Source: an uncultured Clostridia bacterium (GTDB lineage: Bacteria > Bacillota > Clostridia > TANB77 > CAG-508). Taken from it: 64,000 nt of DNA. This document shows positions 37,307 to 45,148 of this stretch, piece by piece. The DNA is taken from assembly GCA_934154805.1 (NCBI GenBank), contig CAKPGM010000001.1:121019-185018 (forward strand), read 5' to 3'. The translations under genes and the position numbers were made by a program. Position 1 is the first letter of the stretch. Every line of letters begins with the position of its first letter. The notes below the pieces were generated by a model that searched no databases, had not been told where the DNA came from, and saw only the letters and a program-made list of their open reading frames with translations.

Positions 37307-37374
37307 CGTATGGGAAATAGGGGAAACATAGAAAAAAGGAATAAATAAAAATAATAAAGAAGAGGGTTACATAA
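37307..37374 (-). repeat. Two-box 68-bp element, copy R1
   Basis: Reverse orientation: box B complement CGTATGGGAAATAG at 37307-37320 and box A complement GGTTACATAA at 37365-37374. Same 68-bp span; box B is again on the oriC side. Confidence 0.8.
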
Positions 37375-37723
37375 CAATAAAAACAAATTAATTAAATAAT
37401 CTAAAAATATATTAAAAATAATAAAATATATAATTAAATAATTTAATAAAAATAAATAAATTAATTAAAAAAATAAATAAATAATATTTTACTAAAATTA
37501 TTTAAAATAAATTATAATTAAATATTAAAAATGAAATAAATAAAAATAATAATTAATAATAAAAAAAGATAAATATTAATTAATAATTTAATAAAAACAA
37601 AAAAATATTATTAATTAAAATATAAATGTTAGAGAAAATAAAAAATACTAATTAAAAATTAAACTTAATAAATAACAAAAAAATAAATAAAATAATAAAA
37701 TACTCAAAATAAAATGCCGAAAG

Positions 37724-37791
37724 CATATGGGAAATAAGGGAAATATAAAAAAATAAAATAAATAAAAACGACAGAGAAAAAGGTTACATAA
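37724..37791 (-). repeat. Two-box 68-bp element, copy R2
   Basis: CATATGGGAAATAA at 37724-37737 and GGTTACATAA at 37782-37791. Box B is a perfect match to the left-arm copies. Confidence 0.82.
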
Positions 37792-38138
37792 CAATATAAA
37801 ACAAATTAATTAAATAATCTAAAAATATATTAAAAATAATAAAATATATAATTAAATAATTTAATAAAAATAAATAAATTAAAATTATTTAATATAAATT
37901 AATAAAAAAAATAAATAAATAATATTTTATTAAAATTATTGAAAATAAATTATAATTAAATATTAAAAATGAAATAAATAAAAATGATAATTAATAATAA
38001 AAAAGATAAATGTTAATTAATAATTTAATAAAAAACAAGATAATAATTAATTATAAAAAATTAAAATAAAAGAAATAAATAGGTATAGAGTATATTTTAT
38101 TAAAAGATATTTTTTTAAAGTATAAATAACAGCTAAAT

Positions 38139-38206
38139 ATATAGGGAAAACAAAGAAAAGGTAGAAAAAACATATTCATAAAAATATAGTAAAAGTGGTT
38201 ACATAA
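38139..38206 (-). repeat. Two-box element, degenerate copy R3
   Basis: Box A complement GGTTACATAA is intact at 38197-38206. Box B is eroded to ATATAGGGAAAAC near 38139-38151. The spacing is preserved. Confidence 0.6.
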
Positions 38207-38272
38207 TATAAAAATAAGTCGTAATACTTTTATCTATAATGTTAAAATAAAATGGTTTAAATAAGATTAGAA

Positions 38273-38312
38273 TAAAAAATAGAAGCTGAAAAAATCAACT
38301 TCTATTTTTTAT
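38273..38312 (-). terminator. Terminator overlapping the dnaC stop
   Basis: On the minus strand AATAGAAG and CTTCTATT pair, followed by T6. The dnaC stop (38295) lies in the loop. Confidence 0.7.
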
Positions 38313-39297
38313 TCTAATATCATCTCCAAAGAAATAACAAATATTATAATTACCAATAAATCTAGAAATAATACGTTCTCCATATCGAGAAGAAAGTTCA
38401 TTTAAATCTAAATTAGTAGATATAATTGTTTTTGTTACTTTATTGTTTTGATTTAAAAGTCTAGAGTTTAATAAAGTAAATAATTCTGTAAATTTCATAT
38501 TATTTAAGCTTTCTGTTCCTAAATCATCAATAACAAGTAGGTCTGCAGAATATAAATGTTTAATTATATCAAAATCACCAGATTTTCCGCATACGATAAT
38601 TAATAATACTATCTAGCATAATTGGAGCTGTTTGGTATAAAACGACTTTATCTTTTTTTAATAATTCATTTGCTATGCAATTAGATAGAAAAGTTTTACC
38701 AAGACCGGTATTTCCAGTAAAAAGTAAATTCTTTTCCTGAGGGTTATCAAAATTATTAATAAATTTATCACATATTTTTCTAATTATTTTGATGTTTTCT
38801 TGAGGAGATAAAGAAGAATTATATTTTTCTTTATTACTTGAATTAGAATAAACATCAATAGAAAAATTTTTAAAATTACAATTTGACATATCAAAGCTGT
38901 TAAATTTATTATATTCTAAATCGAATAATCTTTGCTTTAAGCAAGAACACATTTCGGTCTTATTATTTTGAGTAATATAACCAGTATCTTTACACAAATT
39001 ACATTCAAATTGTGGATTAAAGTATTCTGGCGATATTTTTGCTTTATTATAAATTTCAGTCTTTTCATTCAAAAGCTCTGCTTTCTTTTCTTTTAATTCC
39101 AATAGTAGATTCTTGTTGTTTGTTTGTAAAATAGATTTTGCAGTTGAGAAAGCAAAGGAACAAAGTTCCGAATCTATTTCTTGTAATCGAGGATTCTTAT
39201 CATAAAAATCTTCCTTCTTTTTCTCGGCAATTGAAATAGCAAGATTTCTTTTTCGCTCATAATCATTTAACAACTGTTTTAAAGTTGAGTTACTCAT
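38295..39297 (-). CDS. DnaC/DnaI-like helicase loader with CGG +1 frameshift
   Basis: Frame 0 from ATG 39297 gives 240 residues with a zinc region (CNLCKDTG and CSCLKQ) and AAA+ Walker A LLFTGNTGLGKTFLSN. It then reads YRMRKIW-stop. The arginine before KIW is the in-frame CGG at 38587-38589. Skipping its C gives YRM-GKSGDFDIIKH, Walker B LLVIDDLGTES and the rest of the AAA+ domain to 38295 (1,003 nt, 333 residues). It should load the replicative helicase with DnaD and DnaA. The unshifted product would lack Walker B. It could be a pseudogene, but it is intact apart from this base. Confidence 0.85.
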
Positions 39298-39324
39298 ATT
39301 TTCACATCCTTTTGAGGATAAATT

Positions 39325-40299
39325 TTATAAATTGTCTGGATTGTTTGCATATAAATCTGAAAGATTACTATAAGATCTTTGAGAATAATTATTGTATCCA
39401 GTCTTTTTTTCTATTGTTTTTATATCTTTATTCTTTTGTTTTGCATCCAATAAGAATTTATTTACTGCTTCAGGAGTTCTCAAATTTCTATCATTCCAGT
39501 CTTCTAGAATTTTGTTAATATAATCAAAGTTCGGATTTGCCTTAGAAGTAGTTTTCTTTAAAGCAATTTCAATAATAGGCATATTATAACCAAAATCATT
39601 CATCCATTTCTCAATGTAAGCTTCTTCGTATTGAGATAATTGTCTATTAAGCCCAAGCTTTTTAGCAATTGATTTTTTTACCTTTGAAAGAGCTTCTTGT
39701 TGCTCATAATATTTGTCTAAATCAGTATAAGTTTTTATATTATTTTGTGACCAAGCTTCAGCAACGGCTTGAATATAGTTCCTATGTAAAGCAGAACGAT
39801 TAAAACAATATCTAAACAATGCAACCATAACTTCCTCATCAAAGCCATATTTACTGAACCATAAATCAATATCTCCATACCAAGAAGGAGACATTACACC
39901 TTGGAAAAATTCATTATTAATTGCAGAAATTGCCTTGGCTCTATATTGATTTTTTGCAGTTTCCTTGATTTGTTCAGGTGATTGTGAAACTTTTGGATTA
40001 TATAATTTGAATAGTTCAATTTCTTGCATATTAGCAAATTCATAACCAGAATTTTTTCTTATTAATAAGCCTAAAGATTCCCAATATTTAATAGAATCTT
40101 GAATATCCTTTAGTGGAATATCTAATTTTTTAGAAAGGTCATTTATTTTAATTTCCTTTCCATATTTAGAAAGAAAAAACAAGTATAAATATACTTTAAT
40201 TGCAGTTCCACTTGCTTGAGAAAAATATTCAGTAAAAAAAGCATCAGGAATATTTGTTGTGGAAAACAGTAAAGAATTTGCTGATTGTTCAAGTTTCAT
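39325..40299 (-). CDS. DnaD-domain replication initiation protein
   Basis: 324 residues from ATG 40299 (MKLEQSANSLLFSTT); AAAGGA lies upstream, and a longer form from 40320 would include it. The N-terminal winged-helix part has KVYLYLFFLSKYGKEI and IPLKDIQDSIKYWESLGLL. The C-terminal DnaB/DnaD (DDBH2) part has YIEKWMNDFGYNMPIIEIAL. It acts with DnaA and the loader to bring helicase to the origin. It is 27 bp upstream of dnaC, the usual dnaD/dnaB-dnaI pairing. It contains no in-frame CGG. Confidence 0.88.
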   Translation of the reverse strand: MKLEQSANSLLFSTTNIPDAFFTEYFSQASGTAIKVYLYLFFLSKYGKEIKINDLSKKLDIPLKDIQDSIKYWESLGLLIRKNSGYEFANMQEIELFKLYNPKVSQSPEQIKETAKNQYRAKAISAINNEFFQGVMSPSWYGDIDLWFSKYGFDEEVMVALFRYCFNRSALHRNYIQAVAEAWSQNNIKTYTDLDKYYEQQEALSKVKKSIAKKLGLNRQLSQYEEAYIEKWMNDFGYNMPIIEIALKKTTSKANPNFDYINKILEDWNDRNLRTPEAVNKFLLDAKQKNKDIKTIEKKTGYNNYSQRSYSNLSDLYANNPDNL

Positions 40300-40382
40300 A
40301 ATTTTAGTCGATCCTTTCATAAAATAGTTAGAATAATTATATCATTTTTATATTTGATTTACAACAATAAAAAGATATTTTA

Positions 40383-40667
40383 TTAGTCCTTGTTAAATAA
40401 TAATATTTTGTTACTAAACAAGAACTTTATAAGGTAGTTTATTACGTAAAGTATGTTTTCGTTTCCGAGACCAAGAATACTAAAAAGGAGTAACGGTAAG
40501 CATAAAATAATAAAAATAAAGATTTTCGTTGTTAGGTTTATAAAAATTAAATTAATAAGGCAAAAAATAAAGATATCCCAAATTAAATTAATAAATAAAG
40601 AGAAATAATCAATTATACCAAATAGTTTGTTTTTAAAGTTATAATTTTTTGGAAAAACAAATTTCAT
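40383..40667 (-). CDS. PrgI/VirB3-like small membrane protein
   Basis: 94 residues from ATG 40667 (after AGGTG); the frame extends to GTG 40676. The start KFVFPKNYNFKNKLFGIIDY resembles the beginning of PrgI-type T4SS proteins. Two or three hydrophobic segments follow (about 25-45, 47-67). PrgI normally precedes VirB4 in Gram-positive conjugation operons. Here the next gene downstream is dnaD, with virB4 found about 20 kb further on the same strand. The family call is by position and shape. Confidence 0.6.
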   Translation of the reverse strand: MKFVFPKNYNFKNKLFGIIDYFSLFINLIWDIFIFCLINLIFINLTTKIFIFIILCLPLLLFSILGLGNENILYVINYLIKFLFSNKILLFNKD

Positions 40668-40676
40668 ATGTAACAC

Positions 40677-41549
40677 CTACCTAAATAAATTTTTAATATT
40701 TAAAATATTGGCATTTATATCAAGAGAAATACCACCAATAAGTTCTTTAATGTATCCATTTGCTTTTGTTAAAATAAAAATAGTACTGATGTAAGATATT
40801 TGAGAAAAGAGGTCGGAAGATTTTATATTTAACGAAAATAGCAAAACAAGAATTAAAGAAATAAAAACTTGTACAAATAATAATGAGAACAGTGTGCGCA
40901 TCCAAGACTTAAAGAACCAGATCGTTGAGGAGTTAACTAATGATAATAATGCAAAAGGAGAAAGGAGCACAAATAATTTTATTAAAATATATCTTATTGA
41001 ATATGAAAATAACAAGCTTATTAATCCTATAGAGAAGAAACTTTTTAACATACCTTCTAATGAAAACAAATTGAAACTGTTTGTGGAATTAGTTAAATAA
41101 ATTGAACTAGTTATAAGATTATTAAAAGATATATCTTGTTTTGTGACAGCATTGCCAAGCATACGAATAGAATCAGTAAATAGTCCATTAATTTTTAATA
41201 ATTCTTCACAAATAAAGGTTGAAAAATTAATACAAATTGAAATAACTATTACTTTGCCAAGAAATTGATAAGGCTTTTCTATACGGTTGCCTGTGAACTG
41301 GGAAAATGAAAGTCTAAAGCAATAATATAAAACAAAACCAATTAGAATCGCATTTGCAATTGTGGGCAAGCCAAAAGAACTTTGAAAAATAGTATTAAAA
41401 AACGAATCTGATAAAATTTCTTCATTTATAAAAACACTTTTATCTAATAGAGAATACAGAGATTTATCTAAAGAAGAAAAGAGTGTTGAAAAAATCTCAT
41501 TTATAGTGTTCATTATTATTTTTGAATAATCTATTTGCGAATTGTTAAT
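40677..41549 (-). CDS. VirB6/TrbL-like polytopic channel protein
   Basis: 278 residues from ATG 41513, which has no ribosome-binding site. AGGAG directly after the pilin stop points to an in-frame AUU at 41547-41549, giving 290 residues. About six membrane segments are visible, the first at about residues 50-70 and the last ending FILTKANGYIKEL, a TrbL/VirB6-like tail. It should form the inner-membrane channel of a T4SS. The stop overlaps the PrgI-like ribosome-binding site. Confidence 0.75.
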   Translation of the reverse strand: MNNSQIDYSKIIMNTINEIFSTLFSSLDKSLYSLLDKSVFINEEILSDSFFNTIFQSSFGLPTIANAILIGFVLYYCFRLSFSQFTGNRIEKPYQFLGKVIVISICINFSTFICEELLKINGLFTDSIRMLGNAVTKQDISFNNLITSSIYLTNSTNSFNLFSLEGMLKSFFSIGLISLLFSYSIRYILIKLFVLLSPFALLSLVNSSTIWFFKSWMRTLFSLLFVQVFISLILVLLFSLNIKSSDLFSQISYISTIFILTKANGYIKELIGGISLDINANILNIKNLFR

Positions 41550-41560
41550 ACTATCAACTC

Positions 41561-41878
41561 CTAACTAACTAAGCTTTTAATAGCAGATAAAATTAAATCT
41601 ATAGCAAGAATAAAAGCATAGGAAAATAAAGAACTTTTTATTATTTTTTTACCAGTTCTGATCTTTTCTTCGTCGCCAAAACTAAATTTTTTCATAAAAA
41701 CTCCAGTACCAACAGCTACAGCAGCCGCAGGAGTTGAAAGCTTTATTAACCATTTTTCTATATCTGAAAAAGCTGAATTTAATTTTGTTACAAGTTTAGG
41801 ATCACCAAAAGCTTTTGATGGCGAAAACATAAATAAAATGAATAAAATTAATAATACATATATAATTTTTTTATACAT
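41561..41878 (-). CDS. VirB2/TrbC-like pilin or channel subunit
   Basis: 105 residues with an N-terminal signal-like helix (residues 4-24, ending AFG-DP), then two hydrophobic segments (about 50-62, 82-102) joined by KKFSFGDEEKIRTGKKIIKS. This basic loop between two helices is typical of TrbC/VirB2 subunits. Start ATG has AAGGAGG. It lies between virD4-like and virB6-like genes with 10-12 bp gaps. No in-frame CGG. Confidence 0.78.
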   Translation of the reverse strand: MYKKIIYVLLILFILFMFSPSKAFGDPKLVTKLNSAFSDIEKWLIKLSTPAAAVAVGTGVFMKKFSFGDEEKIRTGKKIIKSSLFSYAFILAIDLILSAIKSLVS

Positions 41879-41887
41879 AAAACCTCC

Positions 41888-43589
41888 TTAAGTATTTTTA
41901 AAATATGGAAGCATTTTTAATTTTGTGGGTTCTAATATTTTGCTTCCATCCGATAAAAATGATAGACATTCAAAGGTATTCAAACCTTGAGTGAAGAAAT
42001 TTGTATCATAAGCATAATCATATTGAAAATAAGTATTTATACTTTCGGAAATATTAGAATCTTTGGACTTAAAAGAGTGAGTAAATAGATTATAAGATGT
42101 TTCTCGTGCGTTCTCTGAAACGGTTTTAGAAGATCTTTCTTTGTCTACTTTTCCGAAGTTGTTTTTGAGCATCTTCTATTGTAAATGTGTCATCAGAACG
42201 AAACCATAATTTATTTACTAAATTTTGAACAATAACTTCAACAGAATATTTATTGTTGAGAGCATTTAGTAAAGAGGTATAACTTTGAGTCGATACAACA
42301 TTAATACACTTTGATTCTCTACTCTGAGAAAAGAAATTAGCATCAGTTGCAGAAACATATTCACTATATTCATCAGAAATAAAAACAACAGGTTTCAAAA
42401 AACTATTATTATTAACATTAGATAATTGCTTTAAGACCTCTGTTTGAAAATCTAATTTTAAATATGCAGCAATTATTTTAGATAGATTTCTATATTCATT
42501 AATATTCATATTTAAAACAACTATTTTTCCGGATTTTATAACATCTTCAAATCCATTAAAATTAATTTCTGATTTATTCGGGCAAAAGGTGGAAGAGACT
42601 TCTGCATCGGAAACAAAACAATTTGTTATTCTAGTAATTTCTGATTTTAGAATATTCATAGTTCTGTCATCTAAGGAGAAGAATTCTTTTTCAAAAAAAT
42701 TAATAGAGGAAAGCAAGTCATAGGTTTCGAGCTTATTAAATTTATTGTTAAGAAACTTTTCTCTTAACAATGAAATTTTAGATAAGTAATAATCCTTATT
42801 TGTGATTAAGTTGTGTAATTCTAGAAAAGTTACATAGTTATTGTTATACAGTCTGCACAATTTAATTGCTTCAGATAATACAGTCTCACTTTTATCAATC
42901 CAATAAGATTCAGTATTATTCGGAGAAAATAAAAGCAATATAGTTTTTAGTCGATTTGCTAAAACAGAAGGTTTTAAAGATAAATTATCTAATGGATTGT
43001 ATTTAAAATTACCAGATATCTGAATAGGAATTAAATCATCTTCTCTTTTGTATTTTTTGGCAAACTCTATTACTTGCTGATAGTAATTTCCTTTTACATC
43101 CAAAATTAACATTCCTAGCTTGGATTTTTTTGAATCACTTTTATAGGACAATAATTGTTCAGTAATGGGGTACATAGCACTACTCGTTTTACCAGAGCCA
43201 ATAGCTCCAGTGATTAATATATTTTGAAATAATCCTTTTTCAGGAATGAAAACCTTTTCTAAAGAATCGCTCTTTTGACCGATAACAAGATTTAGAGAAT
43301 CTGAGACTGGATATTTCAATATATGAGTAGAAGAATGCTTGAATACTGAAAGCAATTGCTCAATAAGATAATTAAAAGTAATTAAGTTTGCCAAAAAAGC
43401 AAAGATTAAAAAAATTAATTTAATGTTTTCCCATAATATAGGATTACTACTTGGTACATTTAATTCAAATGAGCCAAACTGTAGTATAAAAATATCATCT
43501 AGTATAATCTGATGAAAATACAAAAATTCAATGCTAAAAAAGCCTATTGCAAATAAGCAGGATGTAATAAAAATTAATAAATGGAATAT
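41888..43589 (-). CDS. VirD4/TraG coupling ATPase with CGG +1 frameshift
   Basis: Frame 0 covers 43589-42126: first helix HLLIFITSCLFAIGFF, second helix IKLIFLIFAFLANLITF, Walker A GAIGSGKT (about 128-135) and Walker B VVFISDEYSEYV. It ends AQKQLRKSRQRKIF-stop. The in-frame CGG is at 42153-42155. Skipping its C gives QKQL-GKVDKERSSKTVSEN and continues to 41888 (1,702 nt, 566 residues). The usual call begins at TTG 43523, but that removes the first helix. AUA 43587-43589 lies behind GAGAGG with good spacing. Coupling proteins deliver substrate to the T4SS; no relaxase is nearby. Confidence 0.83.
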
Positions 43590-43595
43590 TAGGAA

Positions 43596-43748
43596 TCACC
43601 TCTCTTTTTTTTTAGTTTTTAATTCTAATTTTGCTCCTTGTTTGGATTTTAAGAAATAAAATTCGCAATATGAGTAAATAAAATAGAGAACCAAAAATAA
43701 ATTAATTATAAGTAATAATAAAAATAAATAAGATTTAAAAACAATCAC
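43596..43748 (-). CDS. Small single-span membrane protein upstream of virD4
   Basis: 50 codons, a frame not shadowed by any other gene: one membrane helix (YLFLLLLIINLFLVLYFIYS) and a lysine-rich tail (KLELKTKKKER). AAAGGAG overlaps a GTG at 43746-43748, so the exact start is unsure. The stop TGA is inside the ribosome-binding site of the coupling-protein gene, so translation is probably coupled. It is likely the first gene of the T4SS half-operon. Family unknown. Confidence 0.5.
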   Translation of the reverse strand: MIVFKSYLFLLLLIINLFLVLYFIYSYCEFYFLKSKQGAKLELKTKKKER

Positions 43749-43861
43749 TCCTTTCTGTTGCGGTCATTTTACTATGATTTTATATAAATGTCTATACTTT
43801 TGAATAAAATTGTGTTAAAATGATATAACAATAAAAGACAAAAAGAGAGGAGATTCTTAAT

Positions 43862-44047
43862 ATGAAGATAGAAAAAGATACTAAAATAGGAGAAATTGTA
43901 GAAAAAGCTCCAGAAAAAGTAGAAATATTATTAGATGCTGGAATGCATTGCCTTGGATGTCCTGCTTCTCAAGCAGAAACGTTAGAAGAAGCTTGTATGG
44001 TTCACGGAATAGAAGTAGAAGAATTACTTGAAAAATTAAATGCTTAA
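43862..44047 (+). CDS. DUF1858 protein
   Basis: 61 residues: KDTKIGEIVEKAPEKVEIL, then GMHCLGCPASQAETLEEACM, the DUF1858 pattern with a CLGC pair. Such small redox-looking proteins are common in anaerobes, sometimes fused to hybrid-cluster or nitrite-reductase-like proteins. GAGAGGAG precedes ATG 43862. It stands alone, divergent from the T4SS operon. Biochemical role unknown. Confidence 0.85.
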   Translation: MKIEKDTKIGEIVEKAPEKVEILLDAGMHCLGCPASQAETLEEACMVHGIEVEELLEKLNA

Positions 44048-44121
44048 TGGCTAATGTTTAGTAAAAAAATATAAAATTTATATAAATTTAAAAAAATATT
44101 TAAAAAAAATAAAGAAAACCG

Positions 44122-44150
44122 TTGACAAAACAATTAAAATAGTGTAAAAT
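44122..44150 (+). promoter_or_regulatory. Promoter of the tRNA-Lys/Glu/Thr cluster
   Basis: TTGACA 44122-44127, 17 bases, TAAAAT 44145-44150, 28 bp before tRNA-Lys. Confidence 0.85.
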
Positions 44151-44178
44151 TAAAAATGCGTTTGACCAAAGGAAATTT

Positions 44179-44254
44179 GGGTCATTAGCTCAGGTGGTAG
44201 AGCACTTGACTTTTAATCAAGTTGTCCGCGGTTCGAGTCCGCGATGGCTCACCA
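44179..44254 (+). tRNA. tRNA-Lys(UUU)
   Basis: 76 nt with acceptor GGGTCAT/ATGGCTC, anticodon loop CTTTTAA (anticodon TTT), T-loop GGTTCGAGTCC and encoded ACCA. Confidence 0.97.
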
Positions 44255-44302
44255 AAAATCTAGGATTTAAGTTTCTTAGATCCTAGAGGTCAGTTTTTAT
44301 AA

Positions 44303-44377
44303 GGCCCCGTGGTCAAGAGGTTAAGACATCGCCCTTTCACGGCGGAGACATGGGTTCAATTCCCGTCGGGGTCACCA
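44303..44377 (+). tRNA. tRNA-Glu(UUC)
   Basis: 75 nt with acceptor GGCCCCG/CGGGGTC, anticodon loop CTTTCAC (anticodon TTC), T-loop GGTTCAATTCC and encoded ACCA. Confidence 0.97.
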
Positions 44378-44381
44378 ATAC

Positions 44382-44690
44382 GCCACTTTAGCTCAGCTGG
44401 TAGAGCAACTGACTTGTGGGATAGATAAGACATAAGTTTTATTTTGAACTATCTTGCACCTTTATGTGGAAACGCATAAAGTGGACACCGCTAATTCGGG
44501 GAAGGCTTTTAAATGTTAATCCCGAGCTAGAAAAATTATTTTTCGAGTGTAGAGACTTTATACGGTGTACCTAAGGCTTATGCTAAGGTAAAGAGAAAGT
44601 CCAGACTACAAACACATTATTAATGTGGTAATGAAAATTATAGTAGTATGAATCAGTAGGTCATCTGTTCGAATCAGATAAGTGGCTCCA
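44382..44690 (+). tRNA. tRNA-Thr(UGU) split by a group I intron
   Basis: Exon 1 is 44382-44417 and exon 2 is 44651-44690. Joined they give a 76-nt tRNA with acceptor GCCACTT/AAGTGGC, anticodon stem ACTGA/TCAGT and loop CTTGTAA, anticodon TGT, and encoded CCA. The anticodon arm AACTGACTTGTAATCAGT is the usual Firmicute tRNA-Thr(UGU) sequence, which fixes the splice points after T36 and before A37. Exon 1 ends in T and the intron ends in G, as group I splicing requires. Confidence 0.95.
44418..44650 (+). other. Group I intron, 233 nt, no internal ORF
   Basis: P2-type hairpin CTTTATG/CATAAAG (44459-44481). P3 is ACACCG (44485-44490) with CGGTGT (44563-44568). P7 is GACTTT (44554-44559) with AAAGTC (44596-44601) in the context AGAGACT ... 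AAAGAGAAAGTCCAGACTACA, close to the IC3 subgroup of bacterial tRNA introns. P1 can form between exon CTTGT and an intron ATAAG. The 3' end is a G (44650). Self-splicing is expected from the core but not shown. Confidence 0.93.
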
Positions 44691-44696
44691 TAAAAA

Positions 44697-44727
44697 AACT
44701 AGGTGATTTACACCTAGTTCTTTTTTT
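44697..44727 (+). terminator. Terminator of the tRNA cluster
   Basis: AACTAGGTG-ATTTA-CACCTAGTT is followed by CT7, seven bases after tRNA-Thr. Confidence 0.93.
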
Positions 44728-44743
44728 GCCTGAAGGAGAATGA

Positions 44744-45136
44744 ATGAAGACTTGTTTAAATTGTAAAAATATCATTAAAGAAAAAAATAAGTTTTGCAGT
44801 ATAAAATGCCAAAAAGAATATGAATACAATGAATATATTAAAAGATGGAAAAAAGGAGAAGAAAACGGACTAAGAGGATCGTATCAAATTTCAATGCATA
44901 TAAAAACATATTTATTAAAAAAATACAATAATAAATGTAGTAAATGTGGGTGGGGAGAAAAAAATATATATACAAATAATATCCCATTAGAGGTTGAACA
45001 TATAGATGGAAATTATCTAAATAATATAGAAAATAATTTAATATTATTATGTCCAAATTGCCATTCTCTTACACAGACCTATAAAGGCGCAAATAGAAAT
45101 AATGGACGAGCTCAAAGAAAAAAATATAAATTATAA
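44744..45136 (+). CDS. Free-standing HNH endonuclease
   Basis: 130 residues. An N-terminal zinc pair (CLNCKNI and FCSIKC), a central CSKCGWGEKN, then the HNH core EVEHIDGNYLNNIENNLILL and CPNCHSL. The active histidine pair and asparagine are intact. AAGGAGAATG precedes the start. It lies just after the terminator of the intron-bearing tRNA-Thr rather than inside the intron, and is followed in 12 bp by an SDR gene. HNH proteins of this size are often homing endonucleases of phage or intron origin. Its target is unknown. Confidence 0.88.
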   Translation: MKTCLNCKNIIKEKNKFCSIKCQKEYEYNEYIKRWKKGEENGLRGSYQISMHIKTYLLKKYNNKCSKCGWGEKNIYTNNIPLEVEHIDGNYLNNIENNLILLCPNCHSLTQTYKGANRNNGRAQRKKYKL

Positions 45137-45148
45137 AGAGGAGTAAAA

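Larger units (their letters stand above)
36830..38270. repeat. Gene-free AT-rich repeat array, right arm
   Basis: About 1.44 kb between the convergent tRNA-Ser pair and dnaC. It is A- and G-biased on the plus strand, the mirror of the left array. It contains three copies of the two-box element in reverse orientation with a period of about 415-417 bp; the first two units are near-duplicates. No credible reading frame. Confidence 0.85.

Noticed and set aside
40894..41100. Plus-strand reading frame inside the VirB6-like gene
   Set aside because: It is antisense to a well-formed membrane protein gene, with no ribosome-binding site.
44744..45136. Intron-encoded homing endonuclease
   Set aside because: The gene starts after tRNA exon 2 and after a terminator, so it is outside the intron. 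It is treated as free-standing.
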